Source: Neobacillus niacini (GTDB taxonomy: Bacteria > Bacillota > Bacilli > Bacillales > Cytobacillaceae). Taken from it: 64,000 nucleotides of DNA. Made by a program: the position numbers and the translations under genes. Where the stretch lies: contig NZ_JACWFG010000002.1 in assembly GCF_019749295.1 (NCBI RefSeq), forward strand, positions 209,326 to 273,325, written 5' to 3'. The notes under the pieces were generated by a model. It ran no database searches. It was given only the letters and a program-made list of their open reading frames with translations, and was not told the origin of the DNA. Shown one piece after another: positions 42,979 to 52,115 of this stretch. How positions within the stretch are numbered: position 1 is the first letter of the stretch; each line of letters begins with the position of its first letter.

Positions 42979-43251
42979 CTATTTAACAGCCTCACCTTCT
43001 TTTTCTTCCTTCTGGTACTTCATTTTCGTAGCCTCTCCACCCCGGAGATGTCTGATAGATTTATGATAATCTAGTATTTCTTTTACCTCATTTGCCAGCT
43101 CAGGATTTATTTCAGGAAGTCTCTCTGTCAAATCTTTATGGACAGTACTTTTGGATACGCCAAACTCCTTCGCTATTACACGAACCGTTTTCCTCGTCTC
43201 CACGATATACTTTCCAATCTTGATAGTTCTCTCTTTGATGTAATCGTGCAC
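42979..43251 (-). CDS. spoIIID: Sporulation transcription factor SpoIIID
   Basis: 90 aa from a GTG at 43251, eight bases after GGGAGGG, giving MHDYIKERTIKIGKYI. HTH at about 22-43 (TVRVIAKEFGVSKSTVHKDL), C-terminal basic helix HKSIRHLRGGEATKMKY. It regulates mother-cell genes with sigma-E and sigma-K. Nearly identical to the B. subtilis protein. I could not find a convincing sigma-E promoter; the upstream region holds a GGTGCCTGTCACC repeat. Confidence 0.95.
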   Translation of the reverse strand: MHDYIKERTIKIGKYIVETRKTVRVIAKEFGVSKSTVHKDLTERLPEINPELANEVKEILDYHKSIRHLRGGEATKMKYQKEEKEGEAVK

Positions 43252-43355
43252 ACCACTCGCCCTCCCTAAATTGGATGTGAGAAGTGCGAAATGAGATCCG
43301 CTTATCACTAAGACGAAATACTGATTCCACATAACTGCAGCGGTGCCACTGTCTC

Positions 43356-43377
43356 GGTGCCTGTCACCATTTATGCA
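43356..43377 (+). repeat. GGTGCCTGTCACC repeat, ATTTATGCA subfamily
   Basis: GGTGCCTGTCACC (43356-43368) followed by ATTTATGCA, the same 22 bp as at 56961 and 57036. It lies about 105 bp upstream of the spoIIID start. The gap 43378-43851 contains a doubtful 46-codon frame at 43505-43645 and nothing else I can name. Confidence 0.75.
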
Positions 43378-43851
43378 ATTATGCAGCTATACGATGTATA
43401 ATCATGTCCCCAACTGAATCCACAAAAGCCTCAAACGATTCTTCACCTCAAACACTCTCTTTTGTAAAGGTTTGTAACCATTTTATTAGCTTGGATACGA
43501 GAATATGCACGATTTATCTAATCAGGACAAGATACCATATGAATTTTTAGAAAAATCGGACATTTTATATGAGAAATGGGACCTATTACGCATTTATCGA
43601 CACAAGCGCGAAAAAGCTGAAGTCTGCACTGTATCTGGATTTTAACAGCCACTCAAACGGCTCCTATGATTATTTCCGGAGAAATGTGTCGATACCAAAA
43701 GTCGAATGAAAATTTTTCAAAAAATAATATTTTTTTATTTTTTCACTGCTTTTTTTTTGCTAATAACCTTGTTTCAGCAATCATTTTTTACGCTTTGTTT
43801 ATCAAAAAATATTATATAATGGGATGAAATAGACTGAAAGGAATTAGACAT

Positions 43852-44175
43852 ATGTTGCCTTTTACAGAAAAAGTCGTAGAAATCATTAAAAATATCCCCG
43901 AAGGCAAGGTTATGACCTACGGACAGGTTGCAAGAGAAGCTGGCAGCCCTCGTGCTGCCCGCCAGGTGGTGCGCGCCCTTCACTCGATGAGCCGGAAGTA
44001 CGGCCTTCCCTGGCATCGTGTGGTGAATAGTAAAGGACAAATCGCCCTTCAAGAAGATGAAGCTTATCATGAGCAGCTGTTTTCACTAGAGAGCGAAGGT
44101 GTCGAAATTGGACTTGGGGGCAAAATTGACTTAACCAAATATCAGTATCATCCAGGTGATGAACACACTTTTTAA
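43852..44175 (+). CDS. Alkyltransferase-like (ATL) DNA repair protein
   Basis: 107 aa. The MGMT DNA-binding fold is clear: VMTYGQVAREAGSPRAARQVVRAL with the Arg finger. The active-site PCHR motif reads PWHR, so the alkyl-acceptor Cys is replaced by Trp. That substitution defines ATL proteins, which bind O6-alkylguanine and channel lesions to nucleotide excision repair instead of transferring the alkyl group. A TATAAT box is at 43816-43821. Ribosome binding site GAAAGGA. Confidence 0.9.
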   Translation: MLPFTEKVVEIIKNIPEGKVMTYGQVAREAGSPRAARQVVRALHSMSRKYGLPWHRVVNSKGQIALQEDEAYHEQLFSLESEGVEIGLGGKIDLTKYQYHPGDEHTF

Positions 44176-44301
44176 CAAAATCACCAGCTAAACCATATAG
44201 GACTTTCGCTTCACTGTTCTATTTACACAACTGCCAAAAGTCCAAATTGAAATCGCTCTCAAAAAGTTATCAACTCAGAAAAATAATCCAAAACAAGAGA
44301 C

Positions 44302-44330
44302 AAAGCCTTGAGACACAAGGCTTTTTATTT
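44302..44330 (+). terminator. Intrinsic terminator downstream of the ATL gene
   Basis: AAAGCCTTG / CAAGGCTTT (44302-44310 / 44316-44324) then TTATTTT. The ~160 bp on to the lyase start holds no recognised site; the lyase promoter should be there. Confidence 0.8.
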
Positions 44331-44492
44331 TGCAAAAATGTGTTCTAGACGGTTTGTCTCAACCTTCGCTAGTATTAGTCACACAAAGACCAATTGGTTC
44401 CGAAATCCTCCTAAGGGTTGGCTTCTTATGTATCCGTTTTCATCAATAGAAGATGTTTGGCATGGTCAAAATATAAAGGGAGTGGAGAATAC

Positions 44493-47400
44493 GTGGGGAA
44501 AAAGAAGAAAAAGAAAGTCTTATCAAGCGCCTTATCACTAGGGCTCGTTTTTTCAAGTCTTCCATATGCTTCAGCAGCTGTTACAGACGTTGAGGGGTAC
44601 AACTTGGTAGACGGTTCTGATTTTGAAGAAAACAATCTATGGGGTTTTACAGCTGCAAATTCAACTGTTTCTATTAATGAAGCAGATGTTAAAGGAAACG
44701 CAACCGATAAACTTCAATATACGATTGTGAATGCATCTGGCGGCCGTGTGGCTACAAAGAACTTAGATACAGCTGTAAAAGGCAAAGACATTCTTGTCAA
44801 ATTCGATTGGTACCCTGGAAAGAACAATGACAAAGGATCAAGACAGTTTGAGAATTCTGGTGAGCTGCGAATTCTAGATAACACTGGAAACATTGTTTTT
44901 ACCTTAAACAATACCAATACAGAAGCCATCGAGTATTTTGCAGGAACCCAAGCCCCTGCCCAAACCTCTTTCACCAATCAAGATGCATGGTATGAAGTGA
45001 GTGTTCATTTTGATTTGATCCAAAACCAAGCTGTTTTAACGCTAAAGGATAAAGTATCTGGTGAAACAAAAGAATACACTTCTTCCTTAGAAGGTGTTGC
45101 GTTCGACGGCTCTGTCAAGGCTGTGAAGCTTGTTGGAATCCGCACATCTGGAAATAACCACTCATGGACCACCTACCTCGATGATTTTGGCATCTATAGT
45201 GTACCTATTCCAGGTAACACCATCTCAAAAGTAGATCAATTACGCTACCACCAGGTTTATGTAAATGAAACAACTTCAGATGTTTCTTCCATCGGCCTCC
45301 CTGAAAAAGTAACTGTAACGCTTGCGGATAACAGCAAGAAGGACGTGGCAGTAACAGAGTGGAGAACGGTCGGAAAGGAATGGAATCCTAAAAATTCAGG
45401 TTTCTATGAGTTTAAAGGAACACTTGCACAAACAGAAGGAATTGACAACAGCTTTAACCGCGAAGCCACTCTTTATGTTTATAACCGACTGAACGCTCCC
45501 GATACAGAGAGACAAACCGAATGGCTGGACCGCGGCGTAATTGCTCTTAAATCCGAAAATGGAAACTTTGTCAGCTGGCGTTTGCTTGCCGACGAATACG
45601 CGAAGGATGTCACCTTTAATATCTACCGCAATGGGGAGAAATTAAACACGATGGCCCTTAGTGTGACAAACTACCAAGATGCAGCAGGTAAAGCGAACGA
45701 TACGTATACGGTTGAAACACTGGTGAATGGCAAAGCTGTTGAGGAAAATGAAGTAAAAGCATTAGATAAAGATTATCTTTCTATTCCAATGCAAAAGCCT
45801 GAGGGCGGAACGACGGCTACTGGCAATTACGAATACACAGTCAATGATTCTAGCGTAGGCGACTTAGATGGAGATGGCGAGCTTGAAGTCATTGTCAAAT
45901 GGTACCCAACTAATGCAATTGATAGTTCACAGACAGGTATGACCGGTCCAACTATTTTTGACGCCTATAAATTAGATGGAACGCTGTTATGGCGTATTGA
46001 TATGGGGCTTAATCTTACTTCTGGCGCCCACTATCATCAATTTGTTGTAGCCGATTTTGACGGCAATGGAAAAAGTGATTTCCTCATCAAAACAGCTGAC
46101 GGAACCACTTCGTATGGTGCAACTGATGGAAAGTTCGACAGCAGCAAGGTTTTAAGTCAGATTGGAAACCCAGAAGACAATGGAAAATGGCTGGGTGAAA
46201 ACGGACATGTGATCGGTGGACCTGAGTATATCTCTGTATTCAATGGGGAAACAGGAGAAGTCATTGACACCATCGATTATGCATTCCCTCTTGGAGACGA
46301 TAAAGGCGCTTCATGGGGCGATACATGGCAGAACCGTTCTGACCGTTTCCTTGCTGGATTAGCTTATTTAGACGGTAAAACACCAAGTGCCCTTTATGGA
46401 CGCGGCTACTATGAGCGAACAAGTTTTGTTGCGTATAGTGTAAAAAATGGCAAGCTGGTAGAAGAATGGACTTTTGATTCAAACGAGGCTGGACGCGGCA
46501 AAGGTCTAGGGAACCACAATCTTGCTACAGGCGATATCGATAATGATGGCTTCGATGAAATTATTGCCGGCAGTTTAACACTTGATCATGATGGCAGCAT
46601 TGTTTATGCCATGGACGGAGAAATGCAGCGTGAAACAGGTTCCCATGGGGATGCGCTCCATGTCGGTGCCTTTGACCCTGCCCGTGACGGGCTACAAGTA
46701 TTTGGTGTTCACGAGGTACCAGCTGTGGCCTCTTTAGAATTACACGATGCTGCAACAGGCGAAACACTGATGTCGTATTTTGGCTCTGTTGATGCCGGCC
46801 GAGGCGTAGCTGCGAATATCAGTTCAGAACCAGGCTATGAATTCTGGGGCTGGGGCGGCGACACTGTTGAAACTGGCGGCGGGATCTACAATGTACAAGG
46901 TAAGGTAGTGGCTGACAGCTCAAGGGAAGCAGAGTTATCTGCAAACTTTGCTCTTTACTGGGACGGCGACCTCCAGCATGAGTTACTGGATAATACTTCG
47001 ATTACCAACTACAACGAGGCAACTGGTAAAGCAGAACTGGTAAAAGCTTTCGAAGGTGTTCATAGCAGTAACGGAACAAAGGCAACGCCAACGCTGCAGG
47101 GTGATATTGTTGGGGACTGGCGTGAAGAAGTTCTCCTGCCTACCAATGATAATACAGAGCTTCGTGTTTTCAGCACTACTGCCCCAACGGAGTATAGACT
47201 GTACACATTAATGCACGATGATGTCTACCGAAATGGCATTGCATGGCAAAACACAGCCTACAATCAGCCGCCGCACATTGGCTTCTACCTAGGTGAAGAT
47301 ATCCGTGATGGTGTTCTTGCAGGCGAATTACAAGCACCAAGTGTGGACTATACAGCCTCTCTTCAATCTATGAAACATAGTGTTGTTCTTGAATTAAATG

Positions 47401-47579
47401 TACCTGTCTTGAAAAATAGCCTGGATCAAGTACAGCACCAGTTAAATGATGGGAAAATCAAACAGGCAGTAACACATATGGAAAACTTCAAAAAGCATCT
47501 AACTACGTCCAATGCTGATGAAGGTTTGAAAGCTAAATTACTTTCTGACGCTGACCAATTAATTGCTGGCTGGAAATAA
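44493..47579 (+). CDS. Secreted rhamnogalacturonan lyase (PL11) with C-terminal FIMAH domain
   Basis: 1028 aa from a GTG at 44493 after GGGAGTGGAG. Lys-rich signal peptide ending near ASA (residue 28). About 35-215 is a beta-sandwich (carbohydrate-binding type); about 225-330 an Ig-like/Big_4 type domain (LPEKVTVTLADNSKKDVAV); about 340-440 the rhamnogalacturonan-lyase beta domain (RQTEWLDRGVIALKS); about 440-955 the eight-bladed propeller with Ca-binding DLDGDGELEV, DFDGNGKSDF and DIDNDGFDEI loops. The last ~75 residues match a FIMAH domain. It cleaves the rhamnose-galacturonate backbone of pectin RG-I by beta-elimination, like YesW/YesX. It stands alone, without the yes-type transport genes, among sporulation loci, which suggests later acquisition. 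Confidence 0.9.
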   Translation: MGKKKKKKVLSSALSLGLVFSSLPYASAAVTDVEGYNLVDGSDFEENNLWGFTAANSTVSINEADVKGNATDKLQYTIVNASGGRVATKNLDTAVKGKDILVKFDWYPGKNNDKGSRQFENSGELRILDNTGNIVFTLNNTNTEAIEYFAGTQAPAQTSFTNQDAWYEVSVHFDLIQNQAVLTLKDKVSGETKEYTSSLEGVAFDGSVKAVKLVGIRTSGNNHSWTTYLDDFGIYSVPIPGNTISKVDQLRYHQVYVNETTSDVSSIGLPEKVTVTLADNSKKDVAVTEWRTVGKEWNPKNSGFYEFKGTLAQTEGIDNSFNREATLYVYNRLNAPDTERQTEWLDRGVIALKSENGNFVSWRLLADEYAKDVTFNIYRNGEKLNTMALSVTNYQDAAGKANDTYTVETLVNGKAVEENEVKALDKDYLSIPMQKPEGGTTATGNYEYTVNDSSVGDLDGDGELEVIVKWYPTNAIDSSQTGMTGPTIFDAYKLDGTLLWRIDMGLNLTSGAHYHQFVVADFDGNGKSDFLIKTADGTTSYGATDGKFDSSKVLSQIGNPEDNGKWLGENGHVIGGPEYISVFNGETGEVIDTIDYAFPLGDDKGASWGDTWQNRSDRFLAGLAYLDGKTPSALYGRGYYERTSFVAYSVKNGKLVEEWTFDSNEAGRGKGLGNHNLATGDIDNDGFDEIIAGSLTLDHDGSIVYAMDGEMQRETGSHGDALHVGAFDPARDGLQVFGVHEVPAVASLELHDAATGETLMSYFGSVDAGRGVAANISSEPGYEFWGWGGDTVETGGGIYNVQGKVVADSSREAELSANFALYWDGDLQHELLDNTSITNYNEATGKAELVKAFEGVHSSNGTKATPTLQGDIVGDWREEVLLPTNDNTELRVFSTTAPTEYRLYTLMHDDVYRNGIAWQNTAYNQPPHIGFYLGEDIRDGVLAGELQAPSVDYTASLQSMKHSVVLELNVPVLKNSLDQVQHQLNDGKIKQAVTHMENFKKHLTTSNADEGLKAKLLSDADQLIAGWK

Positions 47580-47585
47580 AAATAG

Positions 47586-47614
47586 AAGGGCAGGCTGTTT
47601 ACTCAGTCTGCCCT
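47586..47614. terminator. Bidirectional terminator
   Basis: AAGGGCAG / CTGCCCTT (47586-47593 / 47607-47614) between the lyase gene and the convergent membrane-protein gene; T-rich downstream. Confidence 0.82.
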
Positions 47615-47617
47615 TCT

Positions 47618-48064
47618 TTATATTTTCGTCAGACCAAGAGCGAGATGGTCCCATAATATTTTTTCAACCTGATCCCATTTGTGATCCTCGCAGCGAACCA
47701 TGAGGACGATTTCTGAGGTGATGTTGTTACTCCCTCTTTTATTTTTCTTGAGGAGCAGCATCTTAATCACAAATCCAAGCAGCAATCCTGACAGAGCCCC
47801 AATAATTCCCCACAGGATCGGCCCCCATTCTAAAATATACCCGTATATCGCACCAAGCAGCATCAAGCAGGTACCTAAAATCGCCGGCCCGTCAAATAGA
47901 CTAAATCCATCTGATTTATGGATACTATCAAATAAGCCTCGCAGCTCCTTCCGCTTATCAAGTGGAGCAGCTAGAATCAATTCCTTTGGGATTCCCTGCT
48001 TTTCGAGTGCGGCAATCGCTAACTCGATATAAATGGAATTCTCAAACGTAGCAATCACAAACAT
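47618..48064 (-). CDS. Small membrane protein with soluble ferredoxin-like ends, unknown
   Basis: 148 aa. N-terminal ~45 residues (MFVIATFENSIYIELAIAALEKQG) and the last ~35 (IVLMVRCEDHKWDQVEKIL) look like halves of a small alpha/beta domain. Between are two Gly-rich membrane helices (about 58-80 and 83-103). This layout recalls heat-induced YflT or DUF1269-type proteins with an inserted Gly-zipper. It ends convergent to the lyase. It starts 17 bp after the next minus-strand gene, so the two are probably cotranscribed. Confidence 0.6.
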   Translation of the reverse strand: MFVIATFENSIYIELAIAALEKQGIPKELILAAPLDKRKELRGLFDSIHKSDGFSLFDGPAILGTCLMLLGAIYGYILEWGPILWGIIGALSGLLLGFVIKMLLLKKNKRGSNNITSEIVLMVRCEDHKWDQVEKILWDHLALGLTKI

Positions 48065-48080
48065 CCACTCAACTCACTTC

Positions 48081-48848
48081 TTAAAAAGGAAATTTGAACT
48101 CCTTTTTTTGATAATTTTCACGTAAGAATTTCTTCATTTCTTTTTCAAAAAGTAGATTGTAATCCACCGCCGAAGCATAGGCATCATACAGAACAAAAAA
48201 GTAAATGGATGGCAGATAGAGGAGCCACTGCATATCTACTACCTGTTTTGCGTCATCGAACCTGCCATGCATGGAATACTGGATTCCCTCTGGAATATGC
48301 CCAAAATACATAATCGCGACCGTGTAGGCAAATAAAAAGAATCCGGCAATGACTTTATGGATATAAAGGTGGCCCAAGCCGGGAAATAATGCGGCCCACG
48401 CGACTGCGACCCATGGTTTCCGCTTATCCAAGAAGTTAATGGCCCAAGCTCCCATGGCATTTGGGCGTAGTAGTGCGGCATCCTCATGATCGGCTAAAAG
48501 ATATTGTTTGTTTAAATCAACCGTTGTCCGATAGCTGTCCCAGATTCCAAACATATAAATCCCCACATAGAGCATGAGCCACCGCTCATCCATAACTTCT
48601 TTGGCTTTTGCAAAGTCACCAGTGAGGGTAAATAATATCCCGAGGTTCACATTGGCCTTGCCATTAATGAACGTTTCCCAGAGGATCAGGATAAACCCTG
48701 CAATATAGCGGTGCAGCAGGAGGTGGCCGAAGCCTGGATAAGAAAAAGCAAAAAAGGCGACCACCCAGGGGTTCTTTGTTTGAAGGACAGATGTTGTAAA
48801 TTGTGATAAGTGTGCCCTATATCTGCGTGCTGGAGGATGTTGATTCAA
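48081..48848 (-). CDS. Membrane protein made of two tandem TM2-like repeats
   Basis: 255 aa. Residues about 25-115 and 140-235 are repeats of one module: NPWVVAFFAFSYPGFGHL / KPWVAVAWAALFPGLGHL, then FTLTGDFAKAKEVMDERW / YSMHGRFDDAKQVVDMQW. The same module occurs once in the protein at 29174. Three or four membrane helices per copy. C-terminal basic tail. Function unknown. Confidence 0.7.
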   Translation of the reverse strand: MNQHPPARRYRAHLSQFTTSVLQTKNPWVVAFFAFSYPGFGHLLLHRYIAGFILILWETFINGKANVNLGILFTLTGDFAKAKEVMDERWLMLYVGIYMFGIWDSYRTTVDLNKQYLLADHEDAALLRPNAMGAWAINFLDKRKPWVAVAWAALFPGLGHLYIHKVIAGFFLFAYTVAIMYFGHIPEGIQYSMHGRFDDAKQVVDMQWLLYLPSIYFFVLYDAYASAVDYNLLFEKEMKKFLRENYQKKEFKFPF

Positions 48849-48916
48849 TTTCGTTCTCCTGTCTTTTAAATATTATTTTTTCTAAATTTGGTCGAATTAT
48901 CCACCTCCACAACAAA

Positions 48917-48947
48917 AAAACAGAAACCGGTTGATGGTTTCTGTTTT
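48917..48947 (-). terminator. Intrinsic terminator of the PBP gene
   Basis: AAAACAGAAACC / GGTTTCTGTTTT arms (48917-48928 / 48936-48947), just after the stop; A-run upstream gives the U tract. Confidence 0.87.
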
Positions 48948-48954
48948 TTGCTGT

Positions 48955-50955
48955 TTATTTCGCTTCCATAAAGAAGTTTTTCACTTTTTTCACGGGAACC
49001 TGAGAGCCGCCCCGATCCTGAACGTTTTCTATCATGATTGCCGCCATTAATGCTGGTGAATTGGTATTGTAGGCAATGAACCAGCCGTTTTCGGTTCCTT
49101 TTACCCCTTGCTTTTCTTTGATCTCAGCTGTTCCGGTTTTACCTGCTAGCGGGTAGTCTGCCATTTCCGCGGAATGTGCTGTCCCTTCTGCATCACCAAC
49201 AACCTTTCTTAACTGTGATGATACTGTAGCAGCGATTTCAGGTGATACAACTTGCTTTTCACTTTTTTCAGTATCTAAAATCAAGCTAGGCTTCACCATA
49301 TTACCGCCATTTACAAACGGAGTATAGGTTTGCAGCAAATGGACAATACTCATTTGAATTTGTCCCTGACCGTAGCCTGAATCTGCTAAAGATATCTCGT
49401 TTTCTAATTTTCCAATCGTCGATTTCTCTAGCGGGAACGGATAATCGGAGTCTTCCTCAAAGCCAAATTCCTTCAAGCCCGCTGTGAAGGGATCCTTCCC
49501 GATTTCCAAAGCTGTTCGAGCAAAATAAATATTATCAGAGAACACCATTGCTTTTTCCAAATTCACTGGATTGGCTTCGTGAACCCTTGTGACGTAATAG
49601 CCGCCCCATGAAGCACCCTTTTGCCATTGTAATCCCTTAATATCCATTGTTTGCTCTGTTGTAATGGTGTTATTTTTCAGCCCAATAGAAGCTGTCAGCG
49701 GCTTGAACACAGAGCCTGGTGCATAGGCCTTATTGAACCTGGCTGTCATGGGCTTGAGCGGATCATCCTGAAGCTGCTTCCACTCGCTACTTGAGAAGCC
49801 CAGGGTGGCTTGGTTCGGGTCAAACGATGGCGAGCTGACGAGTGCAAGGGTTTCGCCGCTTACCGGGTCAATCACTGCCCCTGCACCTGGCTCACCGACT
49901 AGCTGCCCATATAAGCTTGCCTGCTTATCGATATCAATGGTAAGCTTCAGGTCCTGACCATCCTCAACTGGTTTTTCAGCCAGGATTTCCGTGCTGCCGT
50001 CAGGTTTTTTAATCGTAATTTTTACGCCGCTTTTTCCTTTAAGGTGCTCATCATATACTTCCTCGAGACCTCTTTTTCCAATAATATCATTGCTTGTATA
50101 GCCTTTATCCTTTACCTTTTCCAGTTCTTCTGCGGTAATCGAGCCGACATAACCAATTAAATGGGCAGCCGCTTCTTTATATGGATAGATTCTCGCTTCT
50201 ACCTTTTTCGTTTGTACAGGCTCTAAGGCAATCAATTGCGCGATACGCTCTTGGTCGTCCATCGAAACCTTCTTTAACGGCACAAACAAATCTGGCTTCA
50301 CCCAGCTGGCATTAAGCGCTTTGTTAATCTGGTCTGGCGTCATTTTTAAAAGACTTGATAATTGCTGAATAACAGGACCTTCCTGCCCCTCCATCATTCC
50401 AGGAACCACACCAACCTCGTACACATTCCCGTTCATCGCTAAACTATTTCCTGATCGATCAAGAATTTGTCCGCGCTTTGGCTTACTATTGCTGATCGCT
50501 ATTTTGTCGCCATCTTTTAGCTGTGGAAAAATATAAGTAGTGTTCCAGTCCACATACCAGTTATTCTTTTTCTCACGTTCTTCCTTTTTCATCTTGGCTG
50601 TGTGGGTAAATTTGATTTCTCCTGCAATGCTGTTCATAGACGCAGAAAAGTCATACGTGACCGATTTTTGGTCCTTGTCCAGCTTTTCTTCTTCTGCTGG
50701 TTTTTTAAAGTCAATCTTGAGGTCTTTTATTTGCAGGTCTTCATAGATTTTTTGATAGCGATTGATGAAGTCTTCCTTCGTGATTACCTCTTTGCTGCCG
50801 TCCGTAAGGTAGTCATACATCTTATCAAACTTTTGCTCATTCCATAGCTTTATGTATGCTGCAAACTGATCCTCGGGCGTGGGTTCCTTGCTGCAGCCAG
50901 CTCCCACTATTGTAAAAAGAAAAAGCATCATCAGCAGCCCTAGTAATTTTTTCAA
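48955..50955 (-). CDS. pbpC: Class B penicillin-binding protein 3 (PbpC/MecA architecture)
   Basis: 666 aa from a TTG at 50955, seven bases after GGGGGG. Lipobox VGAGC at residues 18-22, so a lipoprotein-anchored PBP. NTF2-like MecA N-terminal domain (about 27-150), PBP dimerisation domain (about 170-330, KRGQILDRSGNSLAMN), transpeptidase domain (about 360-660) with SxxK in GSVFKPL, SDN in FSDNIYF and KTG in AGKTGTAE. Cross-links peptidoglycan; this group often shows low beta-lactam affinity. Gene order (next to spoIIQ) differs from B. subtilis pbpC. Confidence 0.9.
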   Translation of the reverse strand: MKKLLGLLMMLFLFTIVGAGCSKEPTPEDQFAAYIKLWNEQKFDKMYDYLTDGSKEVITKEDFINRYQKIYEDLQIKDLKIDFKKPAEEEKLDKDQKSVTYDFSASMNSIAGEIKFTHTAKMKKEEREKKNNWYVDWNTTYIFPQLKDGDKIAISNSKPKRGQILDRSGNSLAMNGNVYEVGVVPGMMEGQEGPVIQQLSSLLKMTPDQINKALNASWVKPDLFVPLKKVSMDDQERIAQLIALEPVQTKKVEARIYPYKEAAAHLIGYVGSITAEELEKVKDKGYTSNDIIGKRGLEEVYDEHLKGKSGVKITIKKPDGSTEILAEKPVEDGQDLKLTIDIDKQASLYGQLVGEPGAGAVIDPVSGETLALVSSPSFDPNQATLGFSSSEWKQLQDDPLKPMTARFNKAYAPGSVFKPLTASIGLKNNTITTEQTMDIKGLQWQKGASWGGYYVTRVHEANPVNLEKAMVFSDNIYFARTALEIGKDPFTAGLKEFGFEEDSDYPFPLEKSTIGKLENEISLADSGYGQGQIQMSIVHLLQTYTPFVNGGNMVKPSLILDTEKSEKQVVSPEIAATVSSQLRKVVGDAEGTAHSAEMADYPLAGKTGTAEIKEKQGVKGTENGWFIAYNTNSPALMAAIMIENVQDRGGSQVPVKKVKNFFMEAK

Positions 50956-51065
50956 AAAAGATCCCCCCTTTTTCAACCAGTTTACCATATTTATGAAAAT
51001 AAAACGCGGGCAAAACTGCACAAAAAAAAGAGGAAGGTAGATTCCCCTTTCCCCTTTGTTTCATA

Positions 51066-51995
51066 TTAAGAGTTTGATTTTTCTGTTGACTCAGAAGATT
51101 CGTCTTTGGATGGAGCTTCTTCATCATTAGAAGGAGTTTCTTCTTTTGAAGGAGTTTCCTTATCAGAAGGAGTTTCTTCCTTTGATGGAGTTTCCTTATC
51201 AGAAGGAGTTTCTTCCTTTGATGGAGTTGACTCATCACTAGCAGGGTCCTCAATCATTTGTTGTTTTGGACTCTTCTTATCTTCTGTATTTTCATCCGCT
51301 GCAGTTTCTTCCTGTAATTCACTTACTGGTTTGTTAAAAAAGTTCGTCGGATTAACAGCTACACCGTCTTTGCGGATTTCAAAATGTACATGCGTTCCAG
51401 ATTCTTCATCAAACAAGCTTTGTCCAGCCATGGCAATCACTTGTGATTGTTTAACCTTATCGCCAACCTCAACCTTCACATCTTTAACCGATTGATATTG
51501 TGTTACAATACCTTTATCGTGTTCAATTTCAATGACATTTCCAAGAGTAGCATCCTCTTCGACTCTAGTAACCGTACCACTTAGGGCAGCTAATACATCA
51601 AAGGTTTCGCCATCTTTAGATGTGAAGTCAACACCAGTATGCGGCACATACGTATTGTTGTAAAATACTAATGCAGCTTCCTGCTTTTCTTCACTTGCAT
51701 TGAAATCATAGAATTCCATTTTGACAACGGCATCCATTGGATCTGTTACTGGCATTTTTAAGTTTTCTAAAGCAGAGTTTACCTCAAGTGCTGGAGTATC
51801 GTTCTTTTTACCAGTCAGGTCAGAAGACTCGTAATCGTACTTGTCTGTAGCGTTGTCGCTGCCTTGGAACCAAAGAACACCTGTCAGAATGATTGCTGCA
51901 CTTGCAATATAAATGGCTGGAAATACCCAACGCTTCTTGAAAAAGCGTTTAACACTGGAATCTTGAGAAGATCGTTTGTTTTCTTCCTCTCTCAT
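51066..51995 (-). CDS. spoIIQ: Stage II sporulation protein Q (LytM fold)
   Basis: 309 aa from the ATG at 51995 (MREEENKRSS), six bases after GAGGTG. Cytoplasmic N-terminus, one membrane segment (about 23-43, VFPAIYIASAAIILTGVLW), LytM/M23 domain about 105-225. Forespore partner of SpoIIIAH in the engulfment channel. The metal motif is complete here: H-x3-D in PHTGVDF and HxH in THVHFE, whereas the B. subtilis protein lacks the first His. The tail is a 12-residue repeat (SKEETPSDKETP) coded by 36-bp repeats at about 51125-51230. It is followed by a weak U-tailed hairpin near 51025-51060. Confidence 0.92.
   Translation of the reverse strand: MREEENKRSSQDSSVKRFFKKRWVFPAIYIASAAIILTGVLWFQGSDNATDKYDYESSDLTGKKNDTPALEVNSALENLKMPVTDPMDAVVKMEFYDFNASEEKQEAALVFYNNTYVPHTGVDFTSKDGETFDVLAALSGTVTRVEEDATLGNVIEIEHDKGIVTQYQSVKDVKVEVGDKVKQSQVIAMAGQSLFDEESGTHVHFEIRKDGVAVNPTNFFNKPVSELQEETAADENTEDKKSPKQQMIEDPASDESTPSKEETPSDKETPSKEETPSDKETPSKEETPSNDEEAPSKDESSESTEKSNS
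51125..51230 (-). repeat. 36-bp tandem repeats in the spoIIQ tail
   Basis: About three units of GGAGTTTCTTCC...GGAGTTTCCTTATCAGAA on the plus strand. They code for a Ser/Pro/Thr/Glu/Lys tail with no fold and are expandable in frame. Confidence 0.85.
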
Positions 51996-52115
51996 TTTCA
52001 TCACCTCAGCAATCATTCTGAACAGATAAGTAGAATTATATACACTAGTGAAAAAAATTTTTCTACTTATTTTTCGATAAACCTTATTTTTTTATGCATG
52101 AAGGAGGAAATTTTT

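Noticed and set aside
43505..43645. 46-codon plus-strand frame beginning MHDLSNQDKIPYEFLEK
   Set aside because: Composition is protein-like but the ribosome binding site is poor and no promoter or terminator supports it; kept only as a doubtful candidate.
44302..44490. Possible riboswitch in front of the rhamnogalacturonan lyase
   Set aside because: Only one hairpin is clear and it is a plain terminator; the flanking sequence does not match a known riboswitch.
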